From: Microbacterium sp. 8M
GTDB taxonomy: Bacteria > Actinomycetota > Actinomycetes > Actinomycetales > Microbacteriaceae
Direction: 5' to 3'
NCBI RefSeq assembly: GCF_902506375.1
Contig: NZ_LR733284.1
Coordinates: 2,713,092-2,777,091 of the forward strand
Length of the DNA: 64,000 nt
Each line of letters opens with the position of its first letter. Position 1 is the stretch's first letter. The position numbers were made by a program, and so were the translations under genes. The notes beneath the pieces are model-generated. The model did not search any database. It worked only from the letters and a program-made list of their open reading frames with translations, and was not told the origin of the DNA. This document shows positions 46,498 to 56,239 of the stretch, in pieces.

Positions 46498-47559
46498 TCA
46501 GTAGAACTCGACCGTATCGACCACGGCATGCAACGGCGAGCCATCCAGCAGGCGCGTCGCGTCTGCCGCGAACCGCCGCGCGATCCGCTCCTCCTCCTTG
46601 GTGCTGAGCGCGGCCGTGTGCGGGCTGATGAGCACGCGGGGATGCGACCACAGCGCCGAGGCGGCCGGCAGCGGCTCGACCTCGAACACGTCCATCGCGG
46701 CGAACGAGATCCGGCCCTCGTCCAGGGCCTGAAGCAACGCGGACTCGTCGATCACGGTGCCGCGCCCGACGCTCGCGAGGATCGCCCCCGGCCGCACGGC
46801 GGCCAGCACATCCGCCCCGATGAGGTGATGCGTCTGCTCGGTGCCCGGGAGGGTGACCACGATCGCATCGACGTGCGCGACGGCTTCGACGAGCTCGTCC
46901 AGCGGGATCAGGCGGTCCACGCCCGCGACGGGCGTGCCGGTGCGGGTCGTCCCCCAGACCCGGGCACCCAGCGCATGGAAGGCGCGCGCGCACTCGGCGC
47001 CGATGCCGCCCAGGCCCACGACCAGCACGGTCATCTCATCGATCTGACGCATGGTGAAACGCTCCGGCCAGCGCCGCTCCCGCTGGTCCGCCTGCAGTCG
47101 CGGCAGGTCTTTGGCGCCGGCGAGCACCCCGAACACCGCGAACTCCGCGAGCGGCGCGCCGTGCACCCCGGCGCTCGTCGTGAAGACGATGCGATCGAGC
47201 TCCGCGCGGTCGAGGCCGGCGGCCTTGATCTGCGCGCCGCCGCCGGCGGCGGTAGTCATCACCCAGCGCAGCCGGGGATTGGCGCGCACCGTGCGGGCGA
47301 GGGCCTGCGGATCCACGTCGGGGATGCCGAAGAGCGCATCGGCCGAGTCGACCATCTCCTCGAACGCGCGCTGCTGCTCCGGCGTGCGCACGTGATCCGG
47401 ATCCCCCGACCAGTCGGCGGGCCCGCGCATGGGATGCACGAGAGAGTGGTCGCGCACCACCTGCACGCGCGGCTCGAGCTCCTCGATGAGCCGGCACAGC
47501 GGCTCCGCCAGCGGCACCGCCGCGACCGCGCGCAGCCTCGGTTCCGTCGCCTCGACCAT
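46498..47559 (-). CDS. D-2-hydroxyacid dehydrogenase family protein
   Basis: A 353-residue NAD-dependent dehydrogenase. The Rossmann loop is VVGLGGIGAECARAF, the substrate-side texts are FTTSAGVHGAPLAEFAVFGV and SVGRGTVIDESALLQAL, and the C-terminal HPRVLISPHTAALS holds the catalytic histidine. It would interconvert a 2-keto acid and a D-2-hydroxy acid, such as hydroxypyruvate or a keto-sugar acid. The ATG at 47559 follows GAGGAGGG. It precedes the IclR gene by 44 bases. Confidence 0.87.
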   Translation of the reverse strand: MVEATEPRLRAVAAVPLAEPLCRLIEELEPRVQVVRDHSLVHPMRGPADWSGDPDHVRTPEQQRAFEEMVDSADALFGIPDVDPQALARTVRANPRLRWVMTTAAGGGAQIKAAGLDRAELDRIVFTTSAGVHGAPLAEFAVFGVLAGAKDLPRLQADQRERRWPERFTMRQIDEMTVLVVGLGGIGAECARAFHALGARVWGTTRTGTPVAGVDRLIPLDELVEAVAHVDAIVVTLPGTEQTHHLIGADVLAAVRPGAILASVGRGTVIDESALLQALDEGRISFAAMDVFEVEPLPAASALWSHPRVLISPHTAALSTKEEERIARRFAADATRLLDGSPLHAVVDTVEFY

Positions 47560-47633
47560 GTACCCTCCTCGTCGTCGTTCCGTCGTCCGCCCGGAGGCGC
47601 AGCTGACGGTCACTCCCGTTCAGGGTATCGCGG

Positions 47634-47649
47634 ATCCAACTGATTGGAT
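47634..47649. promoter_or_regulatory. Palindromic operator in the divergent promoter region
   Basis: ATCCAACTGATTGGAT has perfect 6-base arms around CTGA. Its core CCAACTGATTGG matches the idn-operon spacer palindrome as CCAA-N4-TTGG. It lies 75 bases from one start (47559) and 38 from the other (47687), so one regulator may govern both. Confidence 0.6.
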
Positions 47650-47674
47650 ACTGTTCCGTATTTTGAATCCGCGC

Positions 47675-47689
47675 TACGATGGGCGCATG
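47675..47689 (+). promoter_or_regulatory. Possible leaderless promoter for the dehydrogenase at 47687
   Basis: TACGAT (47675-47680) ends six bases before the ATG at 47687, so transcription would begin at or next to the start codon. No Shine-Dalgarno site is present. Leaderless genes are common in Actinobacteria. The -35 (TGTTCC, 47652-47657) is weak. Confidence 0.4.
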
Positions 47690-48592
47690 AACGACGCGCA
47701 CGAGGATGTCACGGTCGGGATGCTGGGCCTGGGCGCCATCGGCCTGCCGATGGCGCAGCGGCTGTTGGAGGGACACGGTCGTCTTCTCACCGCCTCGCGG
47801 CGGCCGCAGCCGGAACTCGCCGCAGCCGGCGCCATGGCGGTGGCGACGCCCCGCGAGCTGGGCGCCCGCGCCGACGTGGTCCTGACCATGCTGCCCGACC
47901 TCCCGGAACTCGAGGAGGCGCTCTCCGGGCCGGACGGCCTGCTCGCGGATGCCGGCGATCTGCTCCTCCTGATCGGTTCCACATCGTCGGCGCCCGGCGT
48001 GCGCGCCCTGGCGGCGCGCATCACGACCCAGACCGAGGGACGTGTGCGCGTGGTCGACTGCCCTGTCTCCGGCGGCGTCGACGGCGCGGCCGCCGGGACG
48101 CTGTCGATCATGCTCGGCGGCGAGCCGGCCGAGACGGAGCTCGCGGCCCGTGTGCTGGCTCCGTGCGGAACCCCGGTCCATCTCGGCCCGCTCGGCGCAG
48201 GCCAGGTCGCCAAGGCGTGCAACCAGCTCGTCGTCGCCGCGACGATCCTGGCGCTCGGGGAGGCCACCGTGCTGGCGGAGCGGTCCGGACTCGACCTCGA
48301 CGCCCTGTGGACGCTGTTGTCCGGCGGTTACGCCGGATCCCGTCTGCTGGACAGCCGGCGCGAGCAGCTCGTGGCCGGCACCGACGAGCCCAGCGGCATC
48401 GCCCGCTACATGGTGAAGGACCTCGGGTTCGCGGCCGACATCGCGCAGGCGACCCACACGGATCCCGCCCTTCTCCCCGCCCTGCGCGCTGCCTTCGACG
48501 GGATCGTGTCGGCGGGACTCGGCGAGCGCGACATCTCGGTCACCCGGCGGTACGTCGCGGAGCGTGACTCACAGCCCGGAACGCCGCGATAA
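47687..48592 (+). CDS. 3-hydroxyisobutyrate dehydrogenase-family NAD(P)-dependent oxidoreductase
   Basis: A 301-residue beta-hydroxyacid dehydrogenase: cofactor loop GMLGLGAIGLPMAQRLL, substrate loop DCPVSGGVDGAAAGTLSIML, and catalytic lysine in GQVAKACNQLVVAATILAL. The basic residues after strand 2 (ASRRP) favour NADP. Family members act on tartronate semialdehyde, 3-hydroxyisobutyrate or sugar-acid derivatives, fitting the neighbourhood. It is divergent from the 2-hydroxyacid dehydrogenase and 48 bases ahead of gnd. Confidence 0.87.
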   Translation: MNDAHEDVTVGMLGLGAIGLPMAQRLLEGHGRLLTASRRPQPELAAAGAMAVATPRELGARADVVLTMLPDLPELEEALSGPDGLLADAGDLLLLIGSTSSAPGVRALAARITTQTEGRVRVVDCPVSGGVDGAAAGTLSIMLGGEPAETELAARVLAPCGTPVHLGPLGAGQVAKACNQLVVAATILALGEATVLAERSGLDLDALWTLLSGGYAGSRLLDSRREQLVAGTDEPSGIARYMVKDLGFAADIAQATHTDPALLPALRAAFDGIVSAGLGERDISVTRRYVAERDSQPGTPR

Positions 48593-48640
48593 CAGCGATA
48601 CGCTGAACCCATCCCCCATCGGAGACACGAGGAGATCACC

Positions 48641-50095
48641 GTGCCCACAGCCGCTGCCAACATCGGAGTCGTCGGACTCGCCGTCATGGGCTCGAACCTC
48701 GCCCGCAACCTCGCGAGCCGTGAGGGCAACACCGTGGCGATCTTCAACCGCAGCTACGAGAAGACGCAGTCGGTGCTGGACGCGCATCCCGAGGCGGGCT
48801 TCATCCCCGCCTCCACGTACCAGGAGTTCGCCGACAGCCTGCAGAAGCCGCGTACCGCGATCATCATGGTCAAGGCCGGTGCGGGCACGGACGCCGTGAT
48901 CGACGAGCTCGTCAAGGTCTTCGAGCCGGGCGACATCATCGTCGACGGAGGCAACGCGTACTTCCCCGACACGATCCGCCGCGAGAAGGCCGTGCGCGAG
49001 ACCGGCATCAACTTCGTCGGCGCGGGCATCTCCGGCGGCGAGGAGGGCGCGCTCACCGGCCCGTCGATCATGCCCGGCGGATCCGACGAGTCCTGGGTCA
49101 CGCTCGGCCCGATCCTCAAGTCCATCGCTGCCATCGCGGAGGGCGAGCCGTGCGTCACGCACGTCGGCCACGACGGCGCGGGGCACTTCGTGAAGATGGT
49201 GCACAACGGCATCGAGTACGCCGACATGCAGCTCATCGCCGAGGCGTACGACCTGATCCGCCGCGGCACCGGCAAGACCCCGGCGGAGATCGCGGAGATC
49301 TTCGCCGAGTGGAACAAGGGCGAGCTGGAGTCGTACCTCATCGAGATCACCGCCGAGGTGCTGCGCCAGGTCGACGCGTCCACCGGCAAGCCGCTCGTGG
49401 ACGTCATCCTCGACCAGGCCGGCGCCAAGGGCACCGGTGCGTGGACCGTGCAGACCGCGCTGTCGCTCGGCGTGCCCGTCTCCGGCATCGCCGAGGCCAC
49501 CTTCGCCCGCTCGCTGAGCTCGCACCCCGAGCAGCGCGCCGTCGCCGCGGCCCTGCCCGGCCCGGCCGACGAGTTCACGGTCCCCGCCGACCAGGCCGAC
49601 GCGTTCATCGAGGACGTGCGCCTGGCGCTGTACGCGTCGAAGATCGTCGCCTACTCGCAGGGCTTCGACGAGATCCGCGCCGGCGCCGCCGAGTACGGCT
49701 GGAACATCGACCTCGGCGCGATCGCGAAGATCTGGCGCGGCGGCTGCATCATCCGCGCCCAGTTCCTGAACCGCATCGCGGACGCGTACGCGCAGACGCC
49801 GGACCTCCCGGTGCTGATGACGGCGCCGTACTTCGCCGAGGCCATCGGCCGCGCCCAGGCCGCCTGGCGCCGCGTCGTGGTCGCGGCAGCGCAGGCCGGG
49901 ATCCCCGCGCCGGCGTTCTCGTCGTCGCTGTCGTACTACGACGGCATCCGCGCCGACCGGCTGCCCGCAGCGCTCGTGCAGGGCCAGCGCGACTTCTTCG
50001 GCGCGCACACCTACAAGCGCATCGACAAGGACGGCACGTTCCACACGCAGTGGTCCGGCGACCGCACCGAGATCCCGGCCGTCGACACGCACTGA
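48641..50095 (+). CDS. gnd: 6-phosphogluconate dehydrogenase (decarboxylating)
   Basis: A 484-residue enzyme of the pentose phosphate pathway that oxidises 6-phosphogluconate to ribulose 5-phosphate, making NADPH. Signatures: GLAVMGSNLARNLA, IFNRSYEKT, GAGISGGEEGALTGPSIMPG and the catalytic HFVKMVHNGIEYADMQ. The long all-alpha C-terminal domain ends in FHTQWSGDRTE. The GTG start follows ACGAGGAGATCACC. It would use gluconate from the idonate route once phosphorylated; no gluconate kinase lies in this window. Confidence 0.96.
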   Translation: MPTAAANIGVVGLAVMGSNLARNLASREGNTVAIFNRSYEKTQSVLDAHPEAGFIPASTYQEFADSLQKPRTAIIMVKAGAGTDAVIDELVKVFEPGDIIVDGGNAYFPDTIRREKAVRETGINFVGAGISGGEEGALTGPSIMPGGSDESWVTLGPILKSIAAIAEGEPCVTHVGHDGAGHFVKMVHNGIEYADMQLIAEAYDLIRRGTGKTPAEIAEIFAEWNKGELESYLIEITAEVLRQVDASTGKPLVDVILDQAGAKGTGAWTVQTALSLGVPVSGIAEATFARSLSSHPEQRAVAAALPGPADEFTVPADQADAFIEDVRLALYASKIVAYSQGFDEIRAGAAEYGWNIDLGAIAKIWRGGCIIRAQFLNRIADAYAQTPDLPVLMTAPYFAEAIGRAQAAWRRVVVAAAQAGIPAPAFSSSLSYYDGIRADRLPAALVQGQRDFFGAHTYKRIDKDGTFHTQWSGDRTEIPAVDTH

Positions 50096-50105
50096 CCGCA
50101 CAGTG

Positions 50106-50138
50106 AAGCGCCGTCCCCGATCGCCGGGGACGGCGCTT
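50106..50138. terminator. Terminator hairpin after gnd
   Basis: AAGCGCCGTCCCC (50106-50118) and GGGGACGGCGCTT (50126-50138) pair perfectly over 13 bases with a 7-base loop, between convergent gnd and the ABC exporter operon. Confidence 0.85.
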
Positions 50139-50152
50139 GCGTGTTCCATACC

Positions 50153-50848
<696 letters not shown>

Positions 50849-50873
50849 GATGTTCTCCCGTTCCGGATGCGTT

Positions 50874-52400
50874 TCAGGCGGCGGACCGCAGGGCTTCTGC
50901 GGGGCTCAGCCGCGCGGCACGCCATCCCCCGACGGCACCGGCGATCAGGCCTCCGAGGATCGCGAGCCCGACGGCGGCGACGAGGATCCCGACGCTGAGC
51001 GGTGCGTGCAGCACGACGTCCTGTGCGGCCCCGCCGAGGGCGCGGAAGGCGCCCCCGCCGCCGAATCCCTCACCGCCGAAGCCCCCTGCTCCGCCGCCGG
51101 GCCCGGACGCCTCCGCGCCACCGGCCGCCCGGCGGGCGATGCCTGAGGCGCCGGAGATCGTGGGGTGCACGAGGTTGACGACGAGGATCCCGACGAGGCC
51201 GAGCGCGAGCCCCGCGGCGCCGCCGATGAGCCCCTGCACGAGCGACTCCCCCGCGACCTGGCGCACGATGCGCCCGTTGGACCAGCCGATCGCCTTGAGG
51301 GTGCCGAACTCCCGCGTACGCCGTGCCACGCCGGAGAGCGTGAACAGCACGGCCAGGAGCACGGCCACGGCGAGCACGATGACCGACAGCCAGGTGCCGA
51401 GGCCCTCGATCATGCCCGCGGCGCTGGAGAGGGATCCGGAGACCGTGGAGGCGAGGTCGGCCTGCGAGCTCACCGTCGCATCGGGCAGCGTCTTCGCGAG
51501 CGCGCTCTGCACGGCGGGGATACCGGCCGCCGACGACGCCTTGACATAGATCGCGGAAACGACGTCGCCCGTGCCGGCGATCTTCTGCGCCGTGTCCAGC
51601 GGCAGGTAGATGTTCGCCGCGGTGTCGGCCGAGGCGGACGACGAGGTCACGATCCCGACGATCTTCACGCTGGATCCGCCGACGTCGACCGTGTCGCCCA
51701 CGCTCAGGCTCTTCGACGTGGCGTAGGTGCTGTCGGCGAGGGCCACCATCCCGCCGGCGTCGCTCGCGCTCAGCGCACGCCCGGAGGAGACCTTCACCGA
51801 TGACAGCGGTCCCACGTCCGTCCCCGCGGCGGGGTCGACGCCGAGCACCGAGAACGAGTCGAGTCCGAACCGGCCGCCGCCGAAGCGCGGTCGCTCCCCG
51901 GTGCTCTGGCCGCCGGCCTGGCCTTCGGCCGCACCGCTCTGCCCTTCGGGCCGGCTGGTGCCGGACTGCGCGTCCTGCTGGGCGATCTGCCCGTCGAAGG
52001 TCAGGTTGGTGAGGCTCAGCGCGCCCGTCGCGGCGGCGACACCATCGGTCGAGGCCGCCGTCTTCACCTCGGACGCGGCGAGCGTGCCGCGGGCGGGCGA
52101 GGCGCGCAGCACCGACGTCTTCAGCGAGGTGCTGCCGTCGCTGCCGGTCGCGCCGCCGCCGGCGCCGAAGTCGAAGCGCTGGCCCGTGTCGCTGCCCCGC
52201 TGCGCGGGTGCTCCGGTCACGGTGAGGTCGGTGCCGACGCCGTAGACCCGCGCGAGGGCCTCGGCCTGCGCATCCCGGACCCCGGCGGACAGGGCGTTGA
52301 CGACGATGACCAGGGCGATCGCGATCGCCAATCCCACCGCGACGATCACCGTCTGCTTCTTCCGCCCGGCCAGCTCGCGGCGCAGATACGTCCCGTACAT
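50874..52400 (-). CDS. FtsX/MacB-like ABC transporter permease
   Basis: A 508-residue permease: one membrane segment at about 17-40, a large extracytoplasmic MacB-type domain (about 41-330, with FGVDPAAG-like text and a Gly/Ser-rich stretch), then three segments. The FtsX core reads GVARRTREFGTLKAIGWSNG. Between the last two segments there is a Gly-rich insert (GPGGGAGGFGGEGFGGGGAF) not usual in the family. The ATG follows GAGGAG. It works with the ATPase downstream; the neighbouring two-component system may control it. Confidence 0.9.
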   Translation of the reverse strand: MYGTYLRRELAGRKKQTVIVAVGLAIAIALVIVVNALSAGVRDAQAEALARVYGVGTDLTVTGAPAQRGSDTGQRFDFGAGGGATGSDGSTSLKTSVLRASPARGTLAASEVKTAASTDGVAAATGALSLTNLTFDGQIAQQDAQSGTSRPEGQSGAAEGQAGGQSTGERPRFGGGRFGLDSFSVLGVDPAAGTDVGPLSSVKVSSGRALSASDAGGMVALADSTYATSKSLSVGDTVDVGGSSVKIVGIVTSSSASADTAANIYLPLDTAQKIAGTGDVVSAIYVKASSAAGIPAVQSALAKTLPDATVSSQADLASTVSGSLSSAAGMIEGLGTWLSVIVLAVAVLLAVLFTLSGVARRTREFGTLKAIGWSNGRIVRQVAGESLVQGLIGGAAGLALGLVGILVVNLVHPTISGASGIARRAAGGAEASGPGGGAGGFGGEGFGGGGAFRALGGAAQDVVLHAPLSVGILVAAVGLAILGGLIAGAVGGWRAARLSPAEALRSAA

Positions 52401-52530
52401 GCTTCTCCTCTTCGGTCACGCTTGTGCTGGTGACGCTAGGAGCGCGTTCTGGGCCGCGGTGATGGCGTTGCTATGCGCAGGCTAAGCACCGCGCCGACCT
52501 CGGGCCGGCGTCGGCGTTCCGATGACGCGA

Positions 52531-53808
52531 TCAGCCCGCGGGCGGGATGTTGTGGTTGCCGGAGAACAGGTTCCGCGGATCCCACTGCGCCTTCAGTGCG
52601 CGCAGCCGGGACCACACCTGCGGCGCGTAGAACACGGCAGGATCCGGATTCGACGCCGGATCCGCGAAGTTCGTGTACGCGGCGAGCCGTCCCTGCGCGA
52701 TCGCCTCGAGCTCCGTCCGCGCGGTCTCGCGCTCCCTGTCATCGAGCATGCCGGGGAAGTCGAAGGCGACGGCCATCACGAACCAGGTCGCCGCACGCGC
52801 CGGGAACGCGGTCGCATCGTCCGCGACGTCACCGTAGGCTCCGCCGAGCGAGCGCAGGAACACGACCGAGCCGGCATGCGCGCGGCGGAACGCGACCAGA
52901 CGGTCGATCAGCGCGTCGTCGAGCTCGGCGAACAAGCCGTTCACCGACAGCATCGGCGGCACCGGATCGTCGACGTCATGCGGCATCGTGCTCAGCGCGT
53001 CCGCGTACGCCGTGCGCGCCACCTCGCCGCCCACGCCCTCGACCGCCGTGATCGGCTGCAGCACGGGCTCGAGCGCAGCCTCGTCGGTGCCCGCCCAGAC
53101 GACCGCGAGGCGGGCGCCGGCCGGAGCGCTGGGGTCCATCGCCGGCACGTCCATGTAGGTGACGGTCAGCTCGCGCGGCGCGGTCGCCAGGGTGTCCCGC
53201 ACGACGCGCAGCAGCGCGGCCTGGTCGCCGTCGACCGTCAGCTCGCCGGCCAGGACGCCCGCGAGCGGCGCCGCCTCGAAGTCGAGCCGCGTGACGATGC
53301 CGAAGTTGCCGCCACCGCCCCGGATCGCCCAGAACAGCTCGGCGTTCTCCGCGGCGGAGGCCTCGACCACCCGACCGTCCGCGGTCACCACCTGCGCGCC
53401 GCGGAGCTGGTCGACCGCGAGTCCGCGGTCGCGCACGAGCAGGCCGATGCCGCCGCCGACGGCGAGGCCGCCGACCCCGACGCTCGCGGTGTCGCCGGAA
53501 CTGATCGCCACGCCGTGCGGGGCGAGCGCCGCGGCCACCTCGCCCCAGAGCGCGCCCGTGCCGACGCGGACCAGGCGGCCCCGCTCCGTCTCCTCGCCGA
53601 CCTCTATCGACGCGAGGGCGCGGACATCGATCGTGAGTGCGCCCGGCGCAGGCTTCCAGAAGCCGTGGCCGCCGCCGCGGACGATCACCGGCCTGCCCTC
53701 CTCGACCGCACGGCGCACGGCTGCCGCGACCTCGTCGGCATCGGCGGGGTGCACGATCTCGGGCTGGTTCTCGGGGACGGCGGATCCGGATTCGCGGGAG
53801 GAGCTCAT
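52531..53808 (-). CDS. FAD-binding oxidoreductase (BBE/berberine-bridge-like)
   Basis: A 425-residue flavoprotein of the PCMH/VAO type. RPVIVRGGGHGFWK holds the histidine that may carry covalent FAD, and SVGVGGLAVGGGIGLLVRDR continues the FAD site. IRGGGGNFGIVTRLDFEAAP and the C-terminal BBE text (DPRNLFSGNHNIPP) complete the fold. The cysteine that makes a second covalent link in bicovalent members is not seen (GDTASVG at that place). Oligosaccharide or alkaloid-like oxidase activity is typical; the substrate is unknown. It is divergent from the response regulator. Confidence 0.87.
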   Translation of the reverse strand: MSSSRESGSAVPENQPEIVHPADADEVAAAVRRAVEEGRPVIVRGGGHGFWKPAPGALTIDVRALASIEVGEETERGRLVRVGTGALWGEVAAALAPHGVAISSGDTASVGVGGLAVGGGIGLLVRDRGLAVDQLRGAQVVTADGRVVEASAAENAELFWAIRGGGGNFGIVTRLDFEAAPLAGVLAGELTVDGDQAALLRVVRDTLATAPRELTVTYMDVPAMDPSAPAGARLAVVWAGTDEAALEPVLQPITAVEGVGGEVARTAYADALSTMPHDVDDPVPPMLSVNGLFAELDDALIDRLVAFRRAHAGSVVFLRSLGGAYGDVADDATAFPARAATWFVMAVAFDFPGMLDDRERETARTELEAIAQGRLAAYTNFADPASNPDPAVFYAPQVWSRLRALKAQWDPRNLFSGNHNIPPAG

Positions 53809-53843
53809 GGTCCGACGGTAATCATGGCCACAGACATTTCAAA

Positions 53844-53874
53844 GCTCATAGGCGGCTCATAGGAAGCTGAGGAG
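53844..53874 (+). promoter_or_regulatory. Direct repeats with 11-base spacing upstream of the response regulator
   Basis: GCTCATAGG occurs at 53844-53852 and 53855-53863, and a partial third copy GCTGAGGAG at 53866-53874. The 11-base step is what OmpR/PhoB-family regulators use for tandem binding. The site lies between the oxidase and regulator starts, so autoregulation is likely and control of the oxidase possible. Confidence 0.65.
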
Positions 53875-53883
53875 AATGGATGC

Positions 53884-54618
53884 ATGAACGATCACGCCAC
53901 TGAGCTGCGCCGCCCCGATGGCTCTCCCCTGCGGATCCTCGCGGTCGACGACGAGCCGATGCTCACCGACCTCCTCGCCATGGCCCTGCGCATGGAGGGC
54001 TGGGAGGTGCGGACCGCCGGGTCGGGACTCGAAGCGCTGCAGGTCGCCCGCGACTTCGGCCCCGACGCCCTGGTCCTCGACGTCATGATGCCCGACCTGG
54101 ACGGGCTCGGCGTCCTCAAGCGCCTGCGCGAGCAGGGCAACATGGTGCCCGTCGTGTTCCTGACCGCCAAGGACGCGGTGAGCGACCGGATCGCCGGGCT
54201 CACCGCGGGCGGCGACGACTACGTCACCAAGCCGTTCAGCCTCGAGGAGGTCGTGGCGCGTCTGCGCGCCGTGATCCGCCGCTCGGGCGGCGCGACCACC
54301 GATGCCAAGGACTCGATCCTGCAGGTCGGCGATCTCACCCTCAACGAGGACAGCCACGAGGTGGTCCGCGGCGGCGACGAGATCGAGCTCACCGCGACGG
54401 AGTTCGAGCTGCTGCGCTTCCTCATGCGCAACGAGCGCCGCGTGCTGTCGAAGGCGCAGATCCTCGACCGGGTGTGGAGCTACGACTTCGGCGGCCGCTC
54501 CAGCGTCGTCGAGCTCTACATCTCGTACCTGCGCAAGAAGCTCGACGCCGGACGCGAGGTGCCGCTGATCCACACGGTCCGCGGTGTGGGCTACATGATC
54601 AAGGCCCCGCAGCAATAA
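53884..54618 (+). CDS. OmpR/PhoB-family response regulator
   Basis: A 244-residue regulator. The receiver domain has the acidic pair D22/D23, phospho-acceptor D66 (LVLDVMMP), T94 and K116 (VTKPF). The C-terminal winged helix has LTATEFELLRFLMRNERRVL and VVELYISYLRKKLD, ending IHTVRGVGYM. It is followed after 28 bases by its histidine kinase. The stimulus is unknown; nearby candidates for control are the ABC exporter and the flavin oxidase. Confidence 0.94.
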   Translation: MNDHATELRRPDGSPLRILAVDDEPMLTDLLAMALRMEGWEVRTAGSGLEALQVARDFGPDALVLDVMMPDLDGLGVLKRLREQGNMVPVVFLTAKDAVSDRIAGLTAGGDDYVTKPFSLEEVVARLRAVIRRSGGATTDAKDSILQVGDLTLNEDSHEVVRGGDEIELTATEFELLRFLMRNERRVLSKAQILDRVWSYDFGGRSSVVELYISYLRKKLDAGREVPLIHTVRGVGYMIKAPQQ

Positions 54619-54646
54619 GTCCGCGCACGATGGAGTCCTCCCGCCG

Positions 54647-56224
54647 ATGAACCCGTTCCGCCACGGCCCGCGCGGCCCCCTGTCGCTGCAGGCGCGACTC
54701 ATGGCCGCCGTCACCGGTTTCGTGTCGCTGATCCTCGTGGTCATCGCCATCGCGACCAGCGTGGTGCTCGGGAACGTGCTGAACGGGCGGCTGCAGGACG
54801 AGCTCGCGACGGCGAGCAAGAGCCTCGCCCGCTCGGCTGCGGCGAGCGCCTTCATCAGCCACACCGTGCCGAGCGCATCGAGCCTCTGGGAGGGTCAGAC
54901 CGGCGTGCCGACGGGAACCCTCGTCATGGTGCTGTCGGACACGGGTTCGGTGACGGGGTCCTATGTGAGTCCCGACCGGGTCGCGCAGGATCTGAACGGC
55001 ACCCAGATGCGGCAGATCGTCACCGCGCTCAACCAAGGGCGATACGACGAGGAGATCGGCGGCCTCGGCTCGTATCAACTGGCGCACCAAGCGGTCGCCA
55101 TCCCTGGGGACACGCCGCATTCGGTCGAGGTGATCACCGGCCTTCCCCGCGCCTCGGTCGAGGCCCAGATCACGACGCTGTTCTCGATGATCGCCCTCAC
55201 CACGATCGGCGGCCTGATCCTGCTCGCCCTGTCCACGGCGATCACCATCCGGCTCGCCCTGCGGCCGCTGCGCGAGGTCGCGGCCACCGCCAACCGCGTC
55301 GCCAACCAACCGCTGGACCGCGGCGACGTGTCGATCACCGAGCGCGTGCCGGCGGCGGAGGCGGATCCGCGCACGGAGACCGGACTGGTGGGCGCGGCCC
55401 TGAACACGCTCCTCGACCACGTCGACGCCTCGCTCGCCGTGCGGCAGCGCAACGAGGAGCGGATGCGGCAGTTCGTCGCGGACGCGAGCCACGAGCTGCG
55501 CACCCCGCTGTCGTCGATCCGCGGATACTCCGAGCTCTCGCTGCGGGCGCTGTCGACGTCCACGGCTCCTGAGGATCCGGCGACGGCATCGGCGCACACG
55601 GCGCTCGAGCGCATCCAGGCCCAATCGCTGCGGATGACGCGCCTCGTCGAGGATCTGCTGCTGCTGGCGCGGCTCGAGGAGGGCAGAGAGCTGTCGCTGT
55701 CGACCGTCGATCTCTCCCGGCTCGCGATCGAGGGCGTCGAGGATGCGCGCCCCACGGCGCCCGACCACGTGTGGACGATCGATGTGCCGGCGGAGCCCGT
55801 CGAGCTCATCGGGGACACCGGACGGCTGCAGCAGGTGGTCGCCAACCTCGTCGCCAACGCGCGCACGCACACTCCGGCCGGCACGCGCATCACCGTCGAG
55901 GTCGCCGTGGACGGCGAGGATGCCGTGCTCCGCGTGCGGGACGACGGCCCCGGCATCGACCCGCAGGTGCGGGACGAGCTCTTCAGCCGGTTCGCCCGCG
56001 GCGACCGCTCCCGCAACCGCGCCACCGGCGGATCCGGCCTCGGCCTGTCGATCACCAAGGCGATCGTGGAGGGCCACGGCGGCACGATCTCGGTGCAGAG
56101 CGAACCGGGCGAGACCGTGTTCACGGTGCGCCTGCCGCGCATGCCGCATGCTGCGAGCGCACCCGACGACGATCGCGCCGCCGAGGGCGGCCACGAGATC
56201 GGCCGCGCCATCGGGGGACGCTGA
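54647..56224 (+). CDS. Sensor histidine kinase
   Basis: A 525-residue membrane kinase. Segments at about 19-43 and 178-205 flank an extracytoplasmic sensor domain of roughly 135 residues. HAMP follows, then DHp with H282 in DASHELRTPLSS, and the HATPase with N-box VVANLVANARTHTP, G1 RDDGPGIDP and G2 GGSGLGLSITKAIV. The order matches the PrrB/TcrY/MprB type. It is the partner of the upstream regulator. The C-terminal tail is hydrophilic and poorly conserved. Confidence 0.94.
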   Translation: MNPFRHGPRGPLSLQARLMAAVTGFVSLILVVIAIATSVVLGNVLNGRLQDELATASKSLARSAAASAFISHTVPSASSLWEGQTGVPTGTLVMVLSDTGSVTGSYVSPDRVAQDLNGTQMRQIVTALNQGRYDEEIGGLGSYQLAHQAVAIPGDTPHSVEVITGLPRASVEAQITTLFSMIALTTIGGLILLALSTAITIRLALRPLREVAATANRVANQPLDRGDVSITERVPAAEADPRTETGLVGAALNTLLDHVDASLAVRQRNEERMRQFVADASHELRTPLSSIRGYSELSLRALSTSTAPEDPATASAHTALERIQAQSLRMTRLVEDLLLLARLEEGRELSLSTVDLSRLAIEGVEDARPTAPDHVWTIDVPAEPVELIGDTGRLQQVVANLVANARTHTPAGTRITVEVAVDGEDAVLRVRDDGPGIDPQVRDELFSRFARGDRSRNRATGGSGLGLSITKAIVEGHGGTISVQSEPGETVFTVRLPRMPHAASAPDDDRAAEGGHEIGRAIGGR

Positions 56225-56239
56225 GCGCCACCCGCGGGC

